A DNA stretch of 64,000 nt from Chloroflexi bacterium HGW-Chloroflexi-3 (lineage in GTDB: Bacteria > Chloroflexota > Anaerolineae > Anaerolineales > Anaerolineaceae): contig PHBX01000011.1 of assembly GCA_002842045.1 (NCBI GenBank), positions 124,001 to 188,000 of the forward strand. The letters are read 5' to 3'. The notes beneath the pieces are model-generated. The model was not told the origin of the DNA and did no database searches. It saw nothing but the letters and a program-made list of their open reading frames with translations. Both the position numbers and the translations under genes were made by a program. This document shows, piece after piece, positions 8,359 through 16,689 of the stretch; the stretch's first letter is position 1; each line of letters opens with the position of its first letter.

Positions 8359-9177
8359 CTATTTTCTGATCCAGAAGAATAATTCATTTTCGACCTGAAA
8401 CTCCTCAACCGACCAATTCAAGTCTTTCAGCATGTCATAAACCAGTCTACGATGTTGATCGGACTTGTCGTGTCGCATGGTCATGCTGGTTGCCGGTAGG
8501 GAGACCAGCAGGTGTTTGACGTTCAATGCCTGCCAGAAATTTCGATTGCAACCACGTTGGCGCTGATCAAAACGATGCGCTTCCTTGAAGAAAAAGGCTA
8601 CATCCGCTTCCATTTGAGGTGGGTGTATCAATATATCCTGTTGAATAGCTAACGGAGGTCTTTTCAATAAGTTGAAAAAGGTGTTTATGAATTCCACCCT
8701 TGGTTTGATGATATCAAAGGCATAATACTGGCAGTTTTGATCAAGCTTCATCCAGGGGAGACCAAATGGATGGTATCCACAGGCCAGATCAAGGATGGAT
8801 TGCGGTTTTCCAACCCTGTTAAAAATTTCCTGATAAAAAACATCCAGGAAAAGAATGCGTTCCTGCGTGGAAATATGGCTTTTGAGGATTTGTGTACAGA
8901 CTTTTTTGATTGCCTGTTCATCCTGTTGGAAGAGGGTTTTCAGATCCTGGGTTGCCTGATCATAGTCGCTGTCACCCAGATAGGTTGCAACGATGTTGTG
9001 GAGCTTCTTTCGCACAGCTTTATGCAAATCCTGAAGCCGTTTATGATGGGGAGATTCCTGGATGTAAAGTGACTCGATTAATTCCTCAGGAATATCCGAT
9101 GACCGATATTTCGGGGATTGTAAGACTTCCTGAACATATTGCTCGATTGCGTCTTCGGAAAGCGTTAAGCGGCTCAT
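8359..9177 (-). CDS. Diverged Arm/Rmt (FmrO)-family 16S rRNA methyltransferase paralogue
   Basis: A 272-residue Rossmann-fold methyltransferase of the FmrO/ArmA/RmtB family, paralogous to the gene just upstream. The N-terminal helical part begins with KYRSSDIPEELIESL. The HASTRERL signature appears as HISTQERI (101-108), the cofactor loop as LDLACGYHPFGL (129-140) and the LVSFP segment as LVSLPATSM (224-232). The LLK.LP.LE stretch is changed to FFFKEAHRFDQ, and the target-region SLSGKKKGM is replaced by a His/Arg-rich segment. The protein therefore keeps the fold but differs in substrate-contact regions. It starts inside the last codons of its paralogue (ATGA overlap), so translation is coupled. 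It could be an rRNA enzyme with a new target or a non-catalytic partner. Confidence 0.8.
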   Translation of the reverse strand: MSRLTLSEDAIEQYVQEVLQSPKYRSSDIPEELIESLYIQESPHHKRLQDLHKAVRKKLHNIVATYLGDSDYDQATQDLKTLFQQDEQAIKKVCTQILKSHISTQERILFLDVFYQEIFNRVGKPQSILDLACGYHPFGLPWMKLDQNCQYYAFDIIKPRVEFINTFFNLLKRPPLAIQQDILIHPPQMEADVAFFFKEAHRFDQRQRGCNRNFWQALNVKHLLVSLPATSMTMRHDKSDQHRRLVYDMLKDLNWSVEEFQVENELFFWIRK

Positions 9178-9977
9178 TTTTTAATCAAAAATGCCTGTTC
9201 GTTCGGGAAAGAAAAAGTTGAAACATTCCAACCGGTGTTGTGTAATAAAGCCTGGAAATGCTCACTGTAAAACTGGCGCATACCTTTCTTTTTCCCGGAC
9301 AATGATTGCGCTGGAAAGCTGACCAACAAATTTTGACACGGTAAATCCTGGAGGATTTTTGCGCCGATGTTTTTATCGATTTGTTCCAGACAGGGAATCG
9401 TCTTTAACACCAATCCAAGTTGAGCCTTTTCCTGTGGAATTTGCTGTGTGAGATCACAACAATATGCCTTGCCATTGATATTAAAGTGTTCAAAATATGC
9501 ATTTAAATATTCGATTTGATCCATGTAAATATCACAGACAATTAATTGAACAGAGGAGGAGACTGGCATCCAGGCTAATGCTAATGGATTAAGTCCACAG
9601 GCAACATCCAGAATGGATTCTATAGGGGAAAGAGAAGAGAGAATCTCCAGGTAAAACTGGTCAATAATCTGCAAGCGTTCGCGGGTGGAGGCATGGTTTC
9701 CCATTGTCTGGATAAAATATCTTCTTACTTCCGGGTTATGAATATCCTGGGGAAGACTTTTCATTTCAGAATACAAACGTTCATAGTTGATACCCTGGGG
9801 TTGGTATGCTGAACCGACCTGATGGAGTTTGCTGCGTATAGCTTTTATAGAATCTTTCCAGGATCGACCTTTTTTCAGTTCATTTCTGGCAATATTTTCA
9901 ATCAATTCAGGGTGAATGAAGCGATACTTTGCGCCTTCCTGGACCTGTTTGACCATTTTTTCGAGTTGTTCATCCAT
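9174..9977 (-). CDS. Arm/Rmt-family 16S rRNA m7G1405-type methyltransferase
   Basis: A 267-residue homologue of aminoglycoside-resistance 16S rRNA methyltransferases (ArmA, RmtB, Sgm). All family hallmarks are visible: KYRFIHPELI (18-27), HASTRERL (95-102), cofactor loop LDVACGLNPLAL (123-134), acidic CDIY (148-151), LGLVLKTIPCLEQ (187-199) and LVSFPAQSLSGKKKGM (218-233). In characterised relatives the product is m7G1405 and blocks 4,6-linked deoxystreptamine aminoglycosides. It overlaps the end of tgt by eight bases and the start of its paralogue by four, so it is part of one coupled operon. No mobile element surrounds it, so it looks native. The m7G1405 assignment is an inference from motif conservation. 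Confidence 0.88.
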   Translation of the reverse strand: MDEQLEKMVKQVQEGAKYRFIHPELIENIARNELKKGRSWKDSIKAIRSKLHQVGSAYQPQGINYERLYSEMKSLPQDIHNPEVRRYFIQTMGNHASTRERLQIIDQFYLEILSSLSPIESILDVACGLNPLALAWMPVSSSVQLIVCDIYMDQIEYLNAYFEHFNINGKAYCCDLTQQIPQEKAQLGLVLKTIPCLEQIDKNIGAKILQDLPCQNLLVSFPAQSLSGKKKGMRQFYSEHFQALLHNTGWNVSTFSFPNEQAFLIKK

Positions 9978-11082
9978 GGGTTATTTTTTGAATCCGTTCG
10001 GTTAATTGAGTCATAAATCGCAAATTATGAATAGTAGCCAGACGTAAGAACAGGCTATCATTCATTTTAAATAAGTGATGTAGATATCCACGTGAGTAAC
10101 GACTGCAGGTCAGGCAATCGCATCCCCCAGAAAGGGGGACAGGATGTTTGATATGCTCCTGATCGTTGATGTAAAGATATTTCAGCCAATTGCCGGATAA
10201 ACCCGCCTGGGGGGTGTCCTGATTATTAGCGAATTGGTACAGGCGTCCGTGACGGGCATCCCGGGTGGGCATGGCGCAATCGAAAATTCCATAACCCAAT
10301 TGATAACAGGCAAGTACATTATAAGGATGGCCAATGCCCAGCGCATGCATGGGATATTGCTCCGGAACCAGATTACGGGTGTGGGTCAAAATATCCGTGA
10401 GCAAGTTGCCTTCTCCATCCAGTGGCCAACCACCATACCCATAGCCATCAAAACCAATTTTCAATAATTCATCCGCACAATATTTACGTAAATCCTTGAG
10501 ACCACCACCTTGAATGACTCCAAATAAAAGCGGACGGTCTTTGTCGTTCAGCTTCTTTTGAGAAACGAGTTTGTCAAAAGTCTCCCGGCAGTGTTTTGCC
10601 CAGGAAATGGTGCGATCCACACTGAGTTCCTGTTCTTCATCCGACGCATCCACATGGGTGCAATCATCCAGGCAGATGACCACATCGGCACCATAGGCCA
10701 ATTGCAATTGAATGCTCTTTTCAGGGGTCAGTTGAAATTTGCGGCTGGACCCTTCGGGCTGAAAATTGATTCCTTTGGGCGTCATATTACCGAATTTTGG
10801 ATTCTGTCGGATCAGGGAATACGCCTGAAATCCGCCTGAATCGGTAATGATGGGGCGTCTCCAGCCACTCATAGCGTGCAATCCCCCCAGTGATTGAATG
10901 GTGCTGGTGCCTGGTTTCTGCATAAGATGGAAGGCGTTCATCACGACAGCCTGAATCTTTGCCTGCTCCAGATCGACACTATCCACAGATCTAACCACAC
11001 CAAAGGTAGCGTCCGGCATAAATACCGGAAAATCAAGATTCCCATTAGGTAAAGATAGCGAGCGAACATAAGGATAGAACAT
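9970..11082 (-). CDS. tgt: tRNA-guanine transglycosylase with altered substrate loop
   Basis: A 370-residue TIM-barrel transglycosylase that exchanges guanine for a 7-deazaguanine base in RNA. Visible landmarks are ITDSGGFQ (79-86), CLDDC (137-141), GVIQGGG (188-194), the nucleophile segment FDCAMPTRDARHG (267-279, Asp268) and the zinc site CDCLTC with YLHHL (321-337). The loop that usually reads GGLAVGE in bacteria and selects preQ1 is GGWPLDGEG (217-225). This suggests a changed base specificity or a lineage-specific subfamily. It heads the operon with two Rmt-like genes and the RsmF-like gene; a queuosine-precursor transporter lies 4 kb away. The catalytic assignment is secure; the incoming base is unknown. 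Confidence 0.9.
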   Translation of the reverse strand: MFYPYVRSLSLPNGNLDFPVFMPDATFGVVRSVDSVDLEQAKIQAVVMNAFHLMQKPGTSTIQSLGGLHAMSGWRRPIITDSGGFQAYSLIRQNPKFGNMTPKGINFQPEGSSRKFQLTPEKSIQLQLAYGADVVICLDDCTHVDASDEEQELSVDRTISWAKHCRETFDKLVSQKKLNDKDRPLLFGVIQGGGLKDLRKYCADELLKIGFDGYGYGGWPLDGEGNLLTDILTHTRNLVPEQYPMHALGIGHPYNVLACYQLGYGIFDCAMPTRDARHGRLYQFANNQDTPQAGLSGNWLKYLYINDQEHIKHPVPLSGGCDCLTCSRYSRGYLHHLFKMNDSLFLRLATIHNLRFMTQLTERIQKITHG

Positions 11083-11135
11083 ACTTAGATTATGCCTGAA
11101 GAGAGATCAAGCGGCAAGCAAATCTGATAGATTGA

Positions 11136-11753
11136 TTAAATAATTGCTCTTATTCCGGTTACCATCATGGAGATACCCACGATGAGTAAAAGGATGATGA
11201 TCAATCGCCCAATTGTTATTTTGGTCGATGGCTTCAAATATCCAATGGTTCCAAATAGTGTTATCCAGGCCATTGTTGCAGGAATCATAGTTCCATAAAA
11301 TCCCAAAGCGAAAGATATGCCACGTAAGGGGGATATTTGCCAACCGGTTAAAATGGTAGGGACACCGATCGTTGCCCAAAAAATATACACATTCGGATTC
11401 AGCAAATTCATGGTGATCCCTTTTAGAAATGTCACCCTCTGCCTACTTTGCGGAACTTCCGATAATGAGATGTCATCTTTCCTTTTTGTGGTTTTATAGG
11501 CATCCCAGGCAAGGTATAAAATATAGAAACCTCCGATGATTCTCAATACATGCGTAAACCAGAGTGGGAGTTGGGAAAGCAAAAAGAATAATGATAGCAT
11601 TACTGGACCATCGGAACCAAGTGGAATCAACGCTAATGGAAGTGTACGTTTCCATCCAGAGCGGATTATTTGAGAAAGCAAAAACGCCTGCATAGGTCCT
11701 GGAAGAACTGCAGCATATAGACCGAAAACAATTCCCTGTGTCAGAAAGTACAT
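11136..11753 (-). CDS. LysE/RhtB-family amino acid exporter
   Basis: A 205-residue membrane protein with about six helices. It opens with the LysE-type helix containing VLPGPMQAFLLSQIIRSGWKR reduced over residues 17-37, where PGP and the following small residues are the family signature. Later it has the conserved FLKGITMNLLNPNVYIFW segment (residues 109-126, NLLNP motif). The family exports amino acids and related metabolites. It lies 53 bases upstream of tgt on the same strand, so it could be co-transcribed, but the gap and unrelated role make this uncertain. Substrate unknown. Confidence 0.8.
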   Translation of the reverse strand: MYFLTQGIVFGLYAAVLPGPMQAFLLSQIIRSGWKRTLPLALIPLGSDGPVMLSLFFLLSQLPLWFTHVLRIIGGFYILYLAWDAYKTTKRKDDISLSEVPQSRQRVTFLKGITMNLLNPNVYIFWATIGVPTILTGWQISPLRGISFALGFYGTMIPATMAWITLFGTIGYLKPSTKITIGRLIIILLLIVGISMMVTGIRAII

Positions 11754-11883
11754 GGCGTAGACTCAGGGAAAGGTGGAATTTTGTTAAATGATATAGGCTC
11801 CAATGACTCTCATCTTAAATGTTTATAGGATGACAGTTATTATACTTCCAGGGTGATCGAATGCCAATGAACTTAATAAATTC

Positions 11884-12384
11884 CTATTCCAGGCAATATT
11901 CCAGCTCAATTTCATCATGGATGGGTATACCGAAATAACCAACCGTCGGAATTTCTGGTTTTTTTTCTCTGGCGCGGTCAGTGGCTCCAACGTTTATTTT
12001 TGTCATCTTAAATCCCCTTTTTTGATAGAAGCGCAAAGAGTAGATATTATCATTGGTTGTGACCAGGAATAACCTTTTACAACCCACATTACGGGCATGT
12101 TGTTTTACGGCTTCTATCAATGCAGCGCCGATCCCAATACCCTCGCGTAAAGAATCCAGGGTGACAATTTCACAATCATCTCCATCAAAATGATAGGTAA
12201 TTAAACCGAGTGGCTCGTCCGAGCTGGGGGTCACAGCTACGAATCCCGGCAGATCAGAGGGGTGGAACACTGTATCATGAGAGACGACTATTTCTGCTCC
12301 CCATTGAAATACCAGCCACCTTTTAATCCAATCCCGATCTTCTTTTTGAACATTTCTAATTGAAAATATATCCATGATAACCAT
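11884..12384 (-). CDS. GNAT-family N-acetyltransferase
   Basis: A 166-residue acyltransferase of the GNAT superfamily. The core runs from IRNVQKEDRDWIKRW through GLITYHFDGDDCEIVTLDS (strands 2-4) to the acetyl-CoA loop LREGIGIGAALIEAVKQHA at about residues 85-103, which has the R/Q-x-x-G-x-G/A pattern, and a final CKRLFLVTTNDNIYSLRFYQKRGF. The C-terminal stretch with IPTVGYFGIPIHDEIELE is typical of small-molecule GNATs. The start may be ATG 12384 or ATG 12375; neither has a clear ribosome binding site. It stands alone between the LysE gene and the long palindrome at 12.5 kb. Substrate unknown. Confidence 0.8.
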   Translation of the reverse strand: MVIMDIFSIRNVQKEDRDWIKRWLVFQWGAEIVVSHDTVFHPSDLPGFVAVTPSSDEPLGLITYHFDGDDCEIVTLDSLREGIGIGAALIEAVKQHARNVGCKRLFLVTTNDNIYSLRFYQKRGFKMTKINVGATDRAREKKPEIPTVGYFGIPIHDEIELEYCLE

Positions 12385-12523
12385 TCTTTTCTAATCATGC
12401 TCGTAAATGAAGCTGACAAATGAGAGAGCTTGGACTATACTTTTATTGTACAAAGCAATGATAAAAAATGAAATAGCCTATTTTTATTTCTGATTTTCGT
12501 GTCCTTTCAATAATTAGCGGTCA

Positions 12524-12561
12524 GTGTGTTTTTGGCGGGCCTGTGCCCGCCAAAAACACAC
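12524..12561. repeat. Perfect 17-bp inverted repeat
   Basis: GTGTGTTTTTGGCGGGC (12524-12540) is followed by CTGT and then its exact complement GCCCGCCAAAAACACAC (12545-12561). The arms form a 17-bp stem with a four-base loop. It lies between divergent genes, so a terminator role is unlikely, and there is no T-run after it. It is GC-rich against AT-rich surroundings, which suggests a REP-like element or a protein-binding site. Confidence 0.8.
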
Positions 12562-12627
12562 GCTTACCCCGATTTATTGTGATGATACTGATTTTCGTTA
12601 TAAAAATAAATAAGGAAGGGATCCAAA

Positions 12628-12948
12628 ATGATTGAAATTACACAAGATAATTATGAGAATCTGGTTTTCAAAGCAAATGTACCTGTGATCGTCGAATTTG
12701 GCGCTGTGTGGTGCGCACCCTGCAAAAGGCTGGAACCAGAATTAGAGAAACTAAACGATGTATGGAAAGATAAGTTTATGCTGGCTCATATCAATGTAGA
12801 CCAGGATCCCGAAATTGCCATGCAGTATTCTGTCATGAGCGTCCCCACAACAGTTTTGGTTAAGAATGGGAATGAAATGGAAAGATTTATCGGTTTCAAG
12901 CCATTAGGAAAGATCATTGAGCTTTTTGGAAATTATATTGAGAGTTAA
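12628..12948 (+). CDS. Thioredoxin
   Basis: A 106-residue cytosolic thioredoxin. The active site is WCAPCK at about residues 28-33 (the usual WCGPC with Gly changed to Ala), after a VPVIVEFGAVW strand. The cis-proline segment SVPTTVLVKNG lies near residue 73 and GFKPLGKI closes the fold. The Gly-to-Ala change between the cysteines is known in other thioredoxins and may alter the redox potential. AAGGAAGGG lies before ATG 12628. It is nine bases upstream of an S9 peptidase gene, so the two are co-transcribed; the link may be accidental. Confidence 0.92.
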   Translation: MIEITQDNYENLVFKANVPVIVEFGAVWCAPCKRLEPELEKLNDVWKDKFMLAHINVDQDPEIAMQYSVMSVPTTVLVKNGNEMERFIGFKPLGKIIELFGNYIES

Positions 12949-12957
12949 GGTAACCAA

Positions 12958-14838
12958 ATGTCAAATAAACAACAAAAACCATATGGGCTCTGGGATAGTC
13001 CGATCACTGCACTGAGTGTTTCACAGGGTATCCGATTGAATGAAGTGCAATGGGATACCAATGGCGAATTTCTGGTCTGGCTGGAAGGCAGATCAGACAG
13101 CGGTATTCTGGTAGCCAGTCAGATGGGGGAAGCCGGTGTGGATCTGAATGGAGAAATGAGCTGTCGAGGTGGGGTTGGGTATGGTGGCGGTGAATTTGCT
13201 GTGCATAATAACCTGGTGATTTTTGCTGGTAAAGATGGGCGTTTATATCGTCGCGAATTAACGCCACAAAAAGCAAAAGCGATCACGCCAGCTTATGGTA
13301 CAGTCGCTGCCCCGAAAATTTCTCCGGATGGACGACATGTGATCTATGTATTCTCGGATGGTGCGAATGACGTATTAGGGGTGGTGGACACGTCCGGCGT
13401 TCAATGGCCACAGAAATTGGTACAGGGAGCTGATTTTTATATGCAACCTGTCTGGCATCCACATGGAAAAATGATTGCCTGGGTGGAATGGGATCACCCC
13501 AATATGCCCTGGGATGGAACCAGATTGAAGCTTGCTTCCTTGGAAGTCGATGAAATACCCAGTATAAAAATAATCCAGACAGTGGCTGGGGATGATGAAA
13601 CAGTCATTTTTCAACCTGAGTTCTCACCAGATGGACAATGGCTCAGTTATTTAACCAGCGCTGGAGAATGGGATGCTCTGGTATTGGTAAATTTGAACAC
13701 AATGGAAAAGCAGGTTGTGTACCAACCGCTTGATTTACATTTGATGGAACCGGCCTGGATTCAAGGTGTCAGAACCTATGCCTGGAACACAGATAACCAA
13801 TCAATATTCTTACTACAAAATCAATTCGGCTCTAATAGTCTCTGGCAACTCAACATATTTTCTAAAGTCATCAAAAAAATTGATACCGGTAATTACACCT
13901 GGTTAAAACAAATAAGTGTTTCTTCAAAGGGTGAAATTGCTTTGATTGCTACCTGTGCCAGCATTCCTGCACGCCTTATTGTTGGGGAAGGCAATTCGTG
14001 GCGGGTGGAAGCCAGAAGTTCAGCAGAAAATATTCCACCTGCTTACTTATCCTCACCACAAGCGATTTCATGGCAATCGCAAGATGGGGTAATAGTTCAC
14101 GGATTATATTACCCACCATCCAATCCAAATTTCCAGGCAGAGGGTGAGCCACCAGCGATCGTATATATTCATGGGGGACCGACCTCACAGGTAACTGCTG
14201 GTTTTAGTGCTGCCACAGCTTTCTTTACATCGCGAGGATATGCTTGGCTGGATGTAAATTATCGCGGCAGTACAGGATATGGTCATTCTTACAAAAAAAT
14301 GTTGAATGGGCGCTGGGGCGATTTGGATGTTGAGGATGCTGTAGGAGGTGCCAGAGCATTGGTGGAACAGGGTCTGGCAAATGAAAAACAATTGGTCATT
14401 TTGGGTGGCAGTGCCGGTGGTTACACGGTATTGAACAGTCTGATTCGTCATCCTGGTGTCTTTAAAGCCGGGGTTTGTAACTATGGTGTCTCGAATTTAT
14501 TCATGCTGGATATGGATACCCATAAGTTTGAAGCGCATTACACTGCTTCGATGATTGGACAGCTTCCTGCAGCAGCTGAGAAATATCACGCCTGGTCACC
14601 GGTTTATCATGCTCACAATATTCGTGATGCACTGGCGGTGTTTCAGGGAGCTGAGGATAAAGTCGTGCTACCAAATCAATCCGAGGTCATCGTTGATAAA
14701 CTTCGCCGACAGGGTGTTCCCTTCATATATCAGTTATATGAAGGAGAAGGGCATGGTTTCCGCAAAAATGAGACTTTATTGGATTATTATCAACGAGTGG
14801 AGCGATTCTTGATTGAAAACGTGTTATTTGCCCCGTAA
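12958..14838 (+). CDS. S9-family serine peptidase (acylaminoacyl/dipeptidyl peptidase type)
   Basis: A 626-residue cytosolic peptidase with an N-terminal beta-propeller (residues about 20-350, with WD40-like PD40 repeats such as PKISPDGRHVIYV and PEFSPDGQWLSYL) and a C-terminal alpha/beta hydrolase. The hydrolase holds the oxyanion region YIHGGPTSQ, the nucleophile elbow GGSAGGY near residue 482, Asp567 in GAEDKVV and His599 in GEGHGF. No signal peptide is present, which fits a cleaner of small peptides. It shares an operon with thioredoxin, and a bidirectional terminator follows. Confidence 0.93.
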   Translation: MSNKQQKPYGLWDSPITALSVSQGIRLNEVQWDTNGEFLVWLEGRSDSGILVASQMGEAGVDLNGEMSCRGGVGYGGGEFAVHNNLVIFAGKDGRLYRRELTPQKAKAITPAYGTVAAPKISPDGRHVIYVFSDGANDVLGVVDTSGVQWPQKLVQGADFYMQPVWHPHGKMIAWVEWDHPNMPWDGTRLKLASLEVDEIPSIKIIQTVAGDDETVIFQPEFSPDGQWLSYLTSAGEWDALVLVNLNTMEKQVVYQPLDLHLMEPAWIQGVRTYAWNTDNQSIFLLQNQFGSNSLWQLNIFSKVIKKIDTGNYTWLKQISVSSKGEIALIATCASIPARLIVGEGNSWRVEARSSAENIPPAYLSSPQAISWQSQDGVIVHGLYYPPSNPNFQAEGEPPAIVYIHGGPTSQVTAGFSAATAFFTSRGYAWLDVNYRGSTGYGHSYKKMLNGRWGDLDVEDAVGGARALVEQGLANEKQLVILGGSAGGYTVLNSLIRHPGVFKAGVCNYGVSNLFMLDMDTHKFEAHYTASMIGQLPAAAEKYHAWSPVYHAHNIRDALAVFQGAEDKVVLPNQSEVIVDKLRRQGVPFIYQLYEGEGHGFRKNETLLDYYQRVERFLIENVLFAP

Positions 14839-14870
14839 ATAAGTTTAGATGAACGATTTTTTGCCATGAA

Positions 14871-14908
14871 GAAAAAAAGTGACCTGTTTGTGTCTACAGG
14901 TCATTTTT
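14871..14908. terminator. Bidirectional terminator between the S9 peptidase and ProRS-like genes
   Basis: TGACCTG (14880-14886) and CAGGTCA (14897-14903) form a stem flanked by seven As on one side and five Ts on the other, so it can serve both convergent genes. Confidence 0.8.
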
Positions 14909-14920
14909 GTATTCGGCATT

Positions 14921-16678
14921 TTACTTTACCAGCGATTGTGCGATCCCTCTTTCCAATTGCAGGAGCGTATGCATTGTTTGCGGGAGAACATCCTCAAGTG
15001 GGACGGTTTGTTTTTCCTTTTGATGGCGAATTTTGAATTCAACCTGTCCCTGTGATAAGCTCTTTTCAGCAACAGTAATTCGCAATGGGATACCCACCAA
15101 ATCGGCATCATTGAACTTTACACCGGGACTTTCCTTGCGATCATCATACAGGACTTCAATGCGTGCCCGTTGTAATTCCTGATACAGGCTTTCTGCGACC
15201 ACCTGCGGTTGATCTGTGTTTTTCGAAGGTAAAACGACCAGATGAACCTGATAGGGAGTGAGGGAAAAAGGCCAGATCAGTCCATAATCATCGTTACTGA
15301 TTTCCGCCACACCTGCCAGGATGCGCTCAAGATCGAACCATGCTGAACCGATAAAAATTGGTTTGAGTTCTCCAGTTTCATCCTGAAAGTTACAACCTGT
15401 TTCCGAAGCCAATAGGGTGTCCGGGAAAGTGACTTTGCCCACCAAGAATCCGGATTGCTCTGAAAGGGGTTGATTACATTGAGGACAGGCAGCATCAGTT
15501 TCTACTTCGGTGATATCTGCGATAATATTTGCCTGAAAATCACGACCGTAATTGACATGCTTGAAATGATAATCCTTTTCATTCGCACCTGCGACCAGAT
15601 TGGGAGAATTCGGAATCAAATCATCCACAACGATCAGAGCATCTTTTAAACCCACGGGAGAAGCAAACCCTGGGATTGCACCGATAGACTGAATTTCTAA
15701 ATCCGAGGATGAGCGTATTGTATACGCGTTTATCACTTTGGCAAGTTTGCTTTCATTCAAGTCCATATCGCCACGGACAATCGCCATAACCACTTTTTCA
15801 ATTTTTTCACCTTTCTCTATCATTGTTGCTGTTATAAAAACTGCTTTGGCGGTTCGGGAAGCAGGGATTTCCAGGAATTTAGCCAGATCTTCTATGGTTT
15901 TCGTGTTTGGTGTATGGACTTTTTTCAGGGATTCGAATGGTTCGGGTTCGAAAGGTTGTTTTACAGCGCTGGCAAATGCTAGATTGACACGGTATCCACA
16001 TGATTCACAATGAAGTAATGTCGTATCTCCCTGGAGGTGCAGGAAAACGAAATCAAGTCCCGATTGTGGTTTGGGTTGTTGGTAATCAAATTCGACCACC
16101 GATACTGGCAAATTACACTGTTTAAATATATTTTGAAATGATTGAACAAGCTGTTGGAATTGTTGTGTTGCCCCGGATTGGTCCTTATCCAGTAAAAATG
16201 TTTCCAGCCTGGTCACCGATCTGGTAGATAATAAACCAGCTCGATTCTGCCTTCCATTCAGCGTCCTAGGTTGAATCTGAAAGAGAAGCCTGGGTAGTTG
16301 ACGATGCGAGCGGATGGAATGTTGGATAAGATCTGCCAAATAGTGATGGGCTAAGCTTGCTAAGTACATCTGATGGTTTGAGGAATCAGATACATCCAGC
16401 ATGTCAACGTCCAAAAAGGATTGGTCTGACCTATTTGTCAGCATTTCCCCGGATAATAAAGCTGGAATACTCAATTCCTGCCCATTGTGGCGAATGAGTT
16501 CCTGCCGGATCATATTTTTAATTTTTTGAAGGCTGCGGGTCGCCAATGGATTCAAGAAGAAAATATTCGTAGCAACCTGGCGAACATAACCAGCACGTTG
16601 TAATAATTGATTTCCAGGTGTGGTCGCATCCGCAGGAAATTCACGCAGGGTTTGATTGAAAAGTTGTGACATGCGCAT
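14921..16678 (-). CDS. ProRS homologue with degenerate aminoacylation motifs but intact-looking editing domain
   Basis: A 585-residue protein with bacterial prolyl-tRNA synthetase layout: class II core, a YbaK-type insertion at about 255-395 (KAVFITA with Lys278; GAIPGFASPVGL at 333-344) and the C-terminal anticodon-binding domain (IEVLYDDRKESPGVKFND). The core keeps alignable framework (PRLLFQIQ, RAGL, WPFSLTPYQVHL) but not its chemistry. The T-x-E-E proline-binding segment is replaced by LASLAHHY near 107-114, motif 2 FRDE by TLNG near 139-142, and motif 3 GxYGIGVxR by GSAWFDLER (444-452). Such a protein should not make Pro-tRNA. It follows AlaX by 11 bases, so a trans-editing role is a good hypothesis. 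A canonical proS would have to lie elsewhere. Confidence 0.8.
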   Translation of the reverse strand: MRMSQLFNQTLREFPADATTPGNQLLQRAGYVRQVATNIFFLNPLATRSLQKIKNMIRQELIRHNGQELSIPALLSGEMLTNRSDQSFLDVDMLDVSDSSNHQMYLASLAHHYLADLIQHSIRSHRQLPRLLFQIQPRTLNGRQNRAGLLSTRSVTRLETFLLDKDQSGATQQFQQLVQSFQNIFKQCNLPVSVVEFDYQQPKPQSGLDFVFLHLQGDTTLLHCESCGYRVNLAFASAVKQPFEPEPFESLKKVHTPNTKTIEDLAKFLEIPASRTAKAVFITATMIEKGEKIEKVVMAIVRGDMDLNESKLAKVINAYTIRSSSDLEIQSIGAIPGFASPVGLKDALIVVDDLIPNSPNLVAGANEKDYHFKHVNYGRDFQANIIADITEVETDAACPQCNQPLSEQSGFLVGKVTFPDTLLASETGCNFQDETGELKPIFIGSAWFDLERILAGVAEISNDDYGLIWPFSLTPYQVHLVVLPSKNTDQPQVVAESLYQELQRARIEVLYDDRKESPGVKFNDADLVGIPLRITVAEKSLSQGQVEFKIRHQKEKQTVPLEDVLPQTMHTLLQLERGIAQSLVK

Positions 16679-16689
16679 GGTAGATAGCC

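Noticed and set aside
8910..9221. 103-residue plus-strand ORF across the two Rmt-like genes.
   Set aside because: It is a shadow of two well-supported coding frames.
11107..11379. 90-residue minus-strand ORF.
   Set aside because: It overlaps the LysE gene in another frame and shows no family pattern.
15920..15960. tRNA T-arm-like GGTTCGAA sequence.
   Set aside because: It lies within the coding frame of the ProRS-like gene and no cloverleaf can be built around it.
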